Shown piece by piece: positions 4,910 to 6,108 of a DNA stretch of 6,108 bases. The stretch comes from Treponema sp. UBA3662 (lineage in GTDB: Bacteria > Spirochaetota > Spirochaetia > Treponematales > Treponemataceae), in assembly GCA_002373205.1 (NCBI GenBank), contig DFJV01000083.1:1-6108 (forward strand), written 5' to 3'. The notes beneath the pieces were generated by a model. That model was not told the origin of the DNA. It saw only the letters and a program-made list of their open reading frames with translations, and ran no database searches. Position numbers and translations under genes: made by a program. The stretch's first letter is position 1, and each line of letters opens with the position of its first letter.

Positions 4910-5005
4910 GGCCGGATTGGAAGGGCCCGCGGATGCGGGTTGCGGAACGAAGAGGAGCAATGGAGTGGGCAGGGACCCACGGAACCCTGCAAAGCCGTTC
5001 CACGA
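4901..5005. other. GC-rich island with multiple hairpins
   Basis: Counting bases gives 65 G or C in 4901-5000 against 38 in 4801-4900. The possible stems are CCCGC/GCGGG (4926-4930/4935-4939, 4-nt loop), GTGGG/CCCAC (4965-4969/4976-4980), the competing GCAGGG/CCCTGC (4969-4974/4985-4990), and GGAACG/CGTTCC (4944-4949/4996-5001) enclosing the last two. The open frames crossing it look artificial in composition. It begins at the end of the FlhA-like remnant and ends just before the cardiolipin synthase frame. It does not match tmRNA, RNase P, SRP RNA or tRNA motifs that I can recall. A dispersed repeat or structured RNA is likely; strand and function are unknown. Confidence 0.5.
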
Positions 5006-5026
5006 TGAATGCAAGTTTGCAGATCC

Positions 5027-6108
5027 ATGAATGATTTACAAGAAGCTGCCGTCCAAAAAAAAATAAGAAACGCTCTAGAAGTGCGGGCGAACATAGGGTA
5101 TAATAAGAATGGTATTTGTAAAAATATGGCAAGAATCATTTTTTATTCCGCACAGGCAATTAACATTCTTTTTGTAATCTTCGTCCTCTTTTTTGAGCGC
5201 AAGGAATCCACAAGGCGTTTCGTCTGGATTATGCTGCTACTATTTTTTCCAGTCGGCGGCATGGTTCTTTACATTCTCTTTAGCGGCAATTTCTTTACCG
5301 GAACAAAGCGCATGCACGAGGTTAAGCAGACAGCCCAGCAGCTTACAAAGGATGTGCGCCGCGAACAAAAGGCAACGCTTACACAAAGCCCCAGCAACAT
5401 ACCAAATCCTGTAATCAAAGAATTTCTTCCGCTAATCACCATGAATTTGATGGAAGGAAAAAGCCTTTTAGTTTCTACGGACACGGCAATTCTTTACACA
5501 CGAGGCGAGGATTTTTTTAATGACCTTTGCCAAGAACTAGAAAGCGCAAAAGTTTCCATTTTTATGGAATACTTTATCTTCCACAAGGACAACATTGGAA
5601 AGCGCATCATGGAAATTCTTTGCAGGAAGGCAAGCGAAGGCGTGGACGTAAAGCTAATTTACGATGACCTTGGAAGCATAGCAACACCAAGAAGATTTTT
5701 TAGGCAGCTTAACAAGGCGGGCGGAGAGGCAAGGCCATTTTTCCAGATAAGGATTGGTCTTCCGCTTACACTAAACTACCGCAACCACAGAAAGCTTACC
5801 GTAATAGACAGCGACAGGGCTTTTATTGGCGGAATAAATATTGGCGATGAATACGAAAACAAGAACAAGCGCTTTAAGCCCATGTGGCGCGACACGGTTG
5901 TGCGGCTTACCGGCAGCAGCGTTCTTACCCTTCAGATTAATTTTTTAAGCGACTGGTATTCGATTGACGCTTGGAACAAACACACGAAGGGAATTGAAGA
6001 GGCAAAGAAATATTTTCCGTCTTCCTTTACGGACTTTTTTGTTCGGGCGGATGTTGGCGGTGGAAACGCAAGCAGCGAGACTTGCGGTGATGCAGGAAAT
6101 CCCGATGG
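5027..6108 (+). CDS. cls: cardiolipin synthase, phospholipase D family (partial, 3' end missing)
   Basis: This membrane enzyme is expected to join two phosphatidylglycerols into cardiolipin. From ATG 5027 the visible 360 residues comprise a basic N-terminal stretch (about 1-33), two membrane helices (about 37-55 and 65-85) and the first phospholipase D domain. Within that lie VSIFMEYFIF and the first HKD motif, NHRKLTVIDSDRAFIGGINIGDEY, with His at about 254, Lys two further on and Asp at 261. The second HKD lies beyond the window. Start choice is uncertain. No candidate has a Shine-Dalgarno site: ATG 5009, ATG 5027, GTG 5081 and ATG 5126 are all in frame. I prefer 5027 because the extension (KKIRNALEVRANIGYNKNG) reads as real protein. 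ATG 5126 would begin right at the first helix, 22 nt after a TATAAT (5099-5104) that lacks a -35. A 9-A run at 5055-5063 lies inside the extension. Confidence 0.9.
   Translation, partial: MNDLQEAAVQKKIRNALEVRANIGYNKNGICKNMARIIFYSAQAINILFVIFVLFFERKESTRRFVWIMLLLFFPVGGMVLYILFSGNFFTGTKRMHEVKQTAQQLTKDVRREQKATLTQSPSNIPNPVIKEFLPLITMNLMEGKSLLVSTDTAILYTRGEDFFNDLCQELESAKVSIFMEYFIFHKDNIGKRIMEILCRKASEGVDVKLIYDDLGSIATPRRFFRQLNKAGGEARPFFQIRIGLPLTLNYRNHRKLTVIDSDRAFIGGINIGDEYENKNKRFKPMWRDTVVRLTGSSVLTLQINFLSDWYSIDAWNKHTKGIEEAKKYFPSSFTDFFVRADVGGGNASSETCGDAGNPD

Noticed and set aside
4901..5005. Integron attC site or group II intron domain as an explanation of the GC-rich island
   Set aside because: I could not find the paired core sites of attC (RYYYAAC/GTTRRRY) in the right geometry, or a domain V hairpin of a group II intron.
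4849..5034. 61-codon forward frame and two long minus-strand frames across the GC-rich island
   Set aside because: No ribosome site. They are open because GC-rich sequence lacks stop codons, and the residues (Arg/Pro/His-rich) are not protein-like. Treated as shadows of the island.

Overview
The window looks like a piece of a host-associated spirochaete chromosome, most likely Treponema or a close relative. The clues are a spirochaete-style lipoprotein (short basic n-region, cysteine at 22, then a Ser/Asp-rich linker), a cardiolipin synthase with the N-terminal layout I associate with treponemes, and a protein related to the flagellar/type III export gate FlhA. The genus is inferred from protein character only.

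Layout, left to right. (1) 1-123, minus strand: the first 41 codons of an unrecognised protein, divergent from (2) a lipoprotein at 306-887. The 182-nt gap between them carries promoter-like signals for both directions and a 9-nt inverted repeat. (3) 910-1053: a long imperfect palindrome that could fold into one extended hairpin. (4) 1159-2056: an operon of a LytTR-domain regulator and a four-helix DUF3021-type membrane protein, a known pairing. It follows two near-identical 16-nt promoter-like repeats and has no visible Shine-Dalgarno site. (5) 2081-2099: a small hairpin, then 2139-3821: a 560-residue protein with a C-terminal PcfJ-like domain and a different codon style. (6) 3822-4332: about 510 nt without a convincing gene. 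It holds a good sigma70-type promoter, a small hairpin with a T run, a perfect DnaA-box 9-mer, an operator-like palindrome and a 44-codon open frame that may be a gene remnant. (7) 4333-4845: a 170-residue membrane protein that I read as a shortened FlhA/SctV-family (FHIPEP) homologue. Family-like coding appears to continue in other frames to about 4909. (8) 4901-5005: a sharply GC-rich island (65 of the 100 bases at 4901-5000 are G or C, against 38 in the preceding 100) able to form several hairpins. (9) 5027-6108: the start of a cardiolipin synthase that runs off the window.

How the genes work together. Only the LytTR-DUF3021 pair is a clear functional unit: a DNA-binding regulator and its membrane partner. 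The lipoprotein and cardiolipin synthase are cell-envelope genes. The PcfJ-like gene has no conjugation or plasmid neighbours here, and the FlhA-like gene has no flagellar neighbours. The 3.8-5.0 kb stretch reads as accessory or decaying DNA between core genes. I see no tRNA, rRNA, CRISPR array, transposase or integrase. The best candidates for something undescribed are the stand-alone FlhA-like membrane protein with its frame breaks, the GC-rich island, and the long palindrome.
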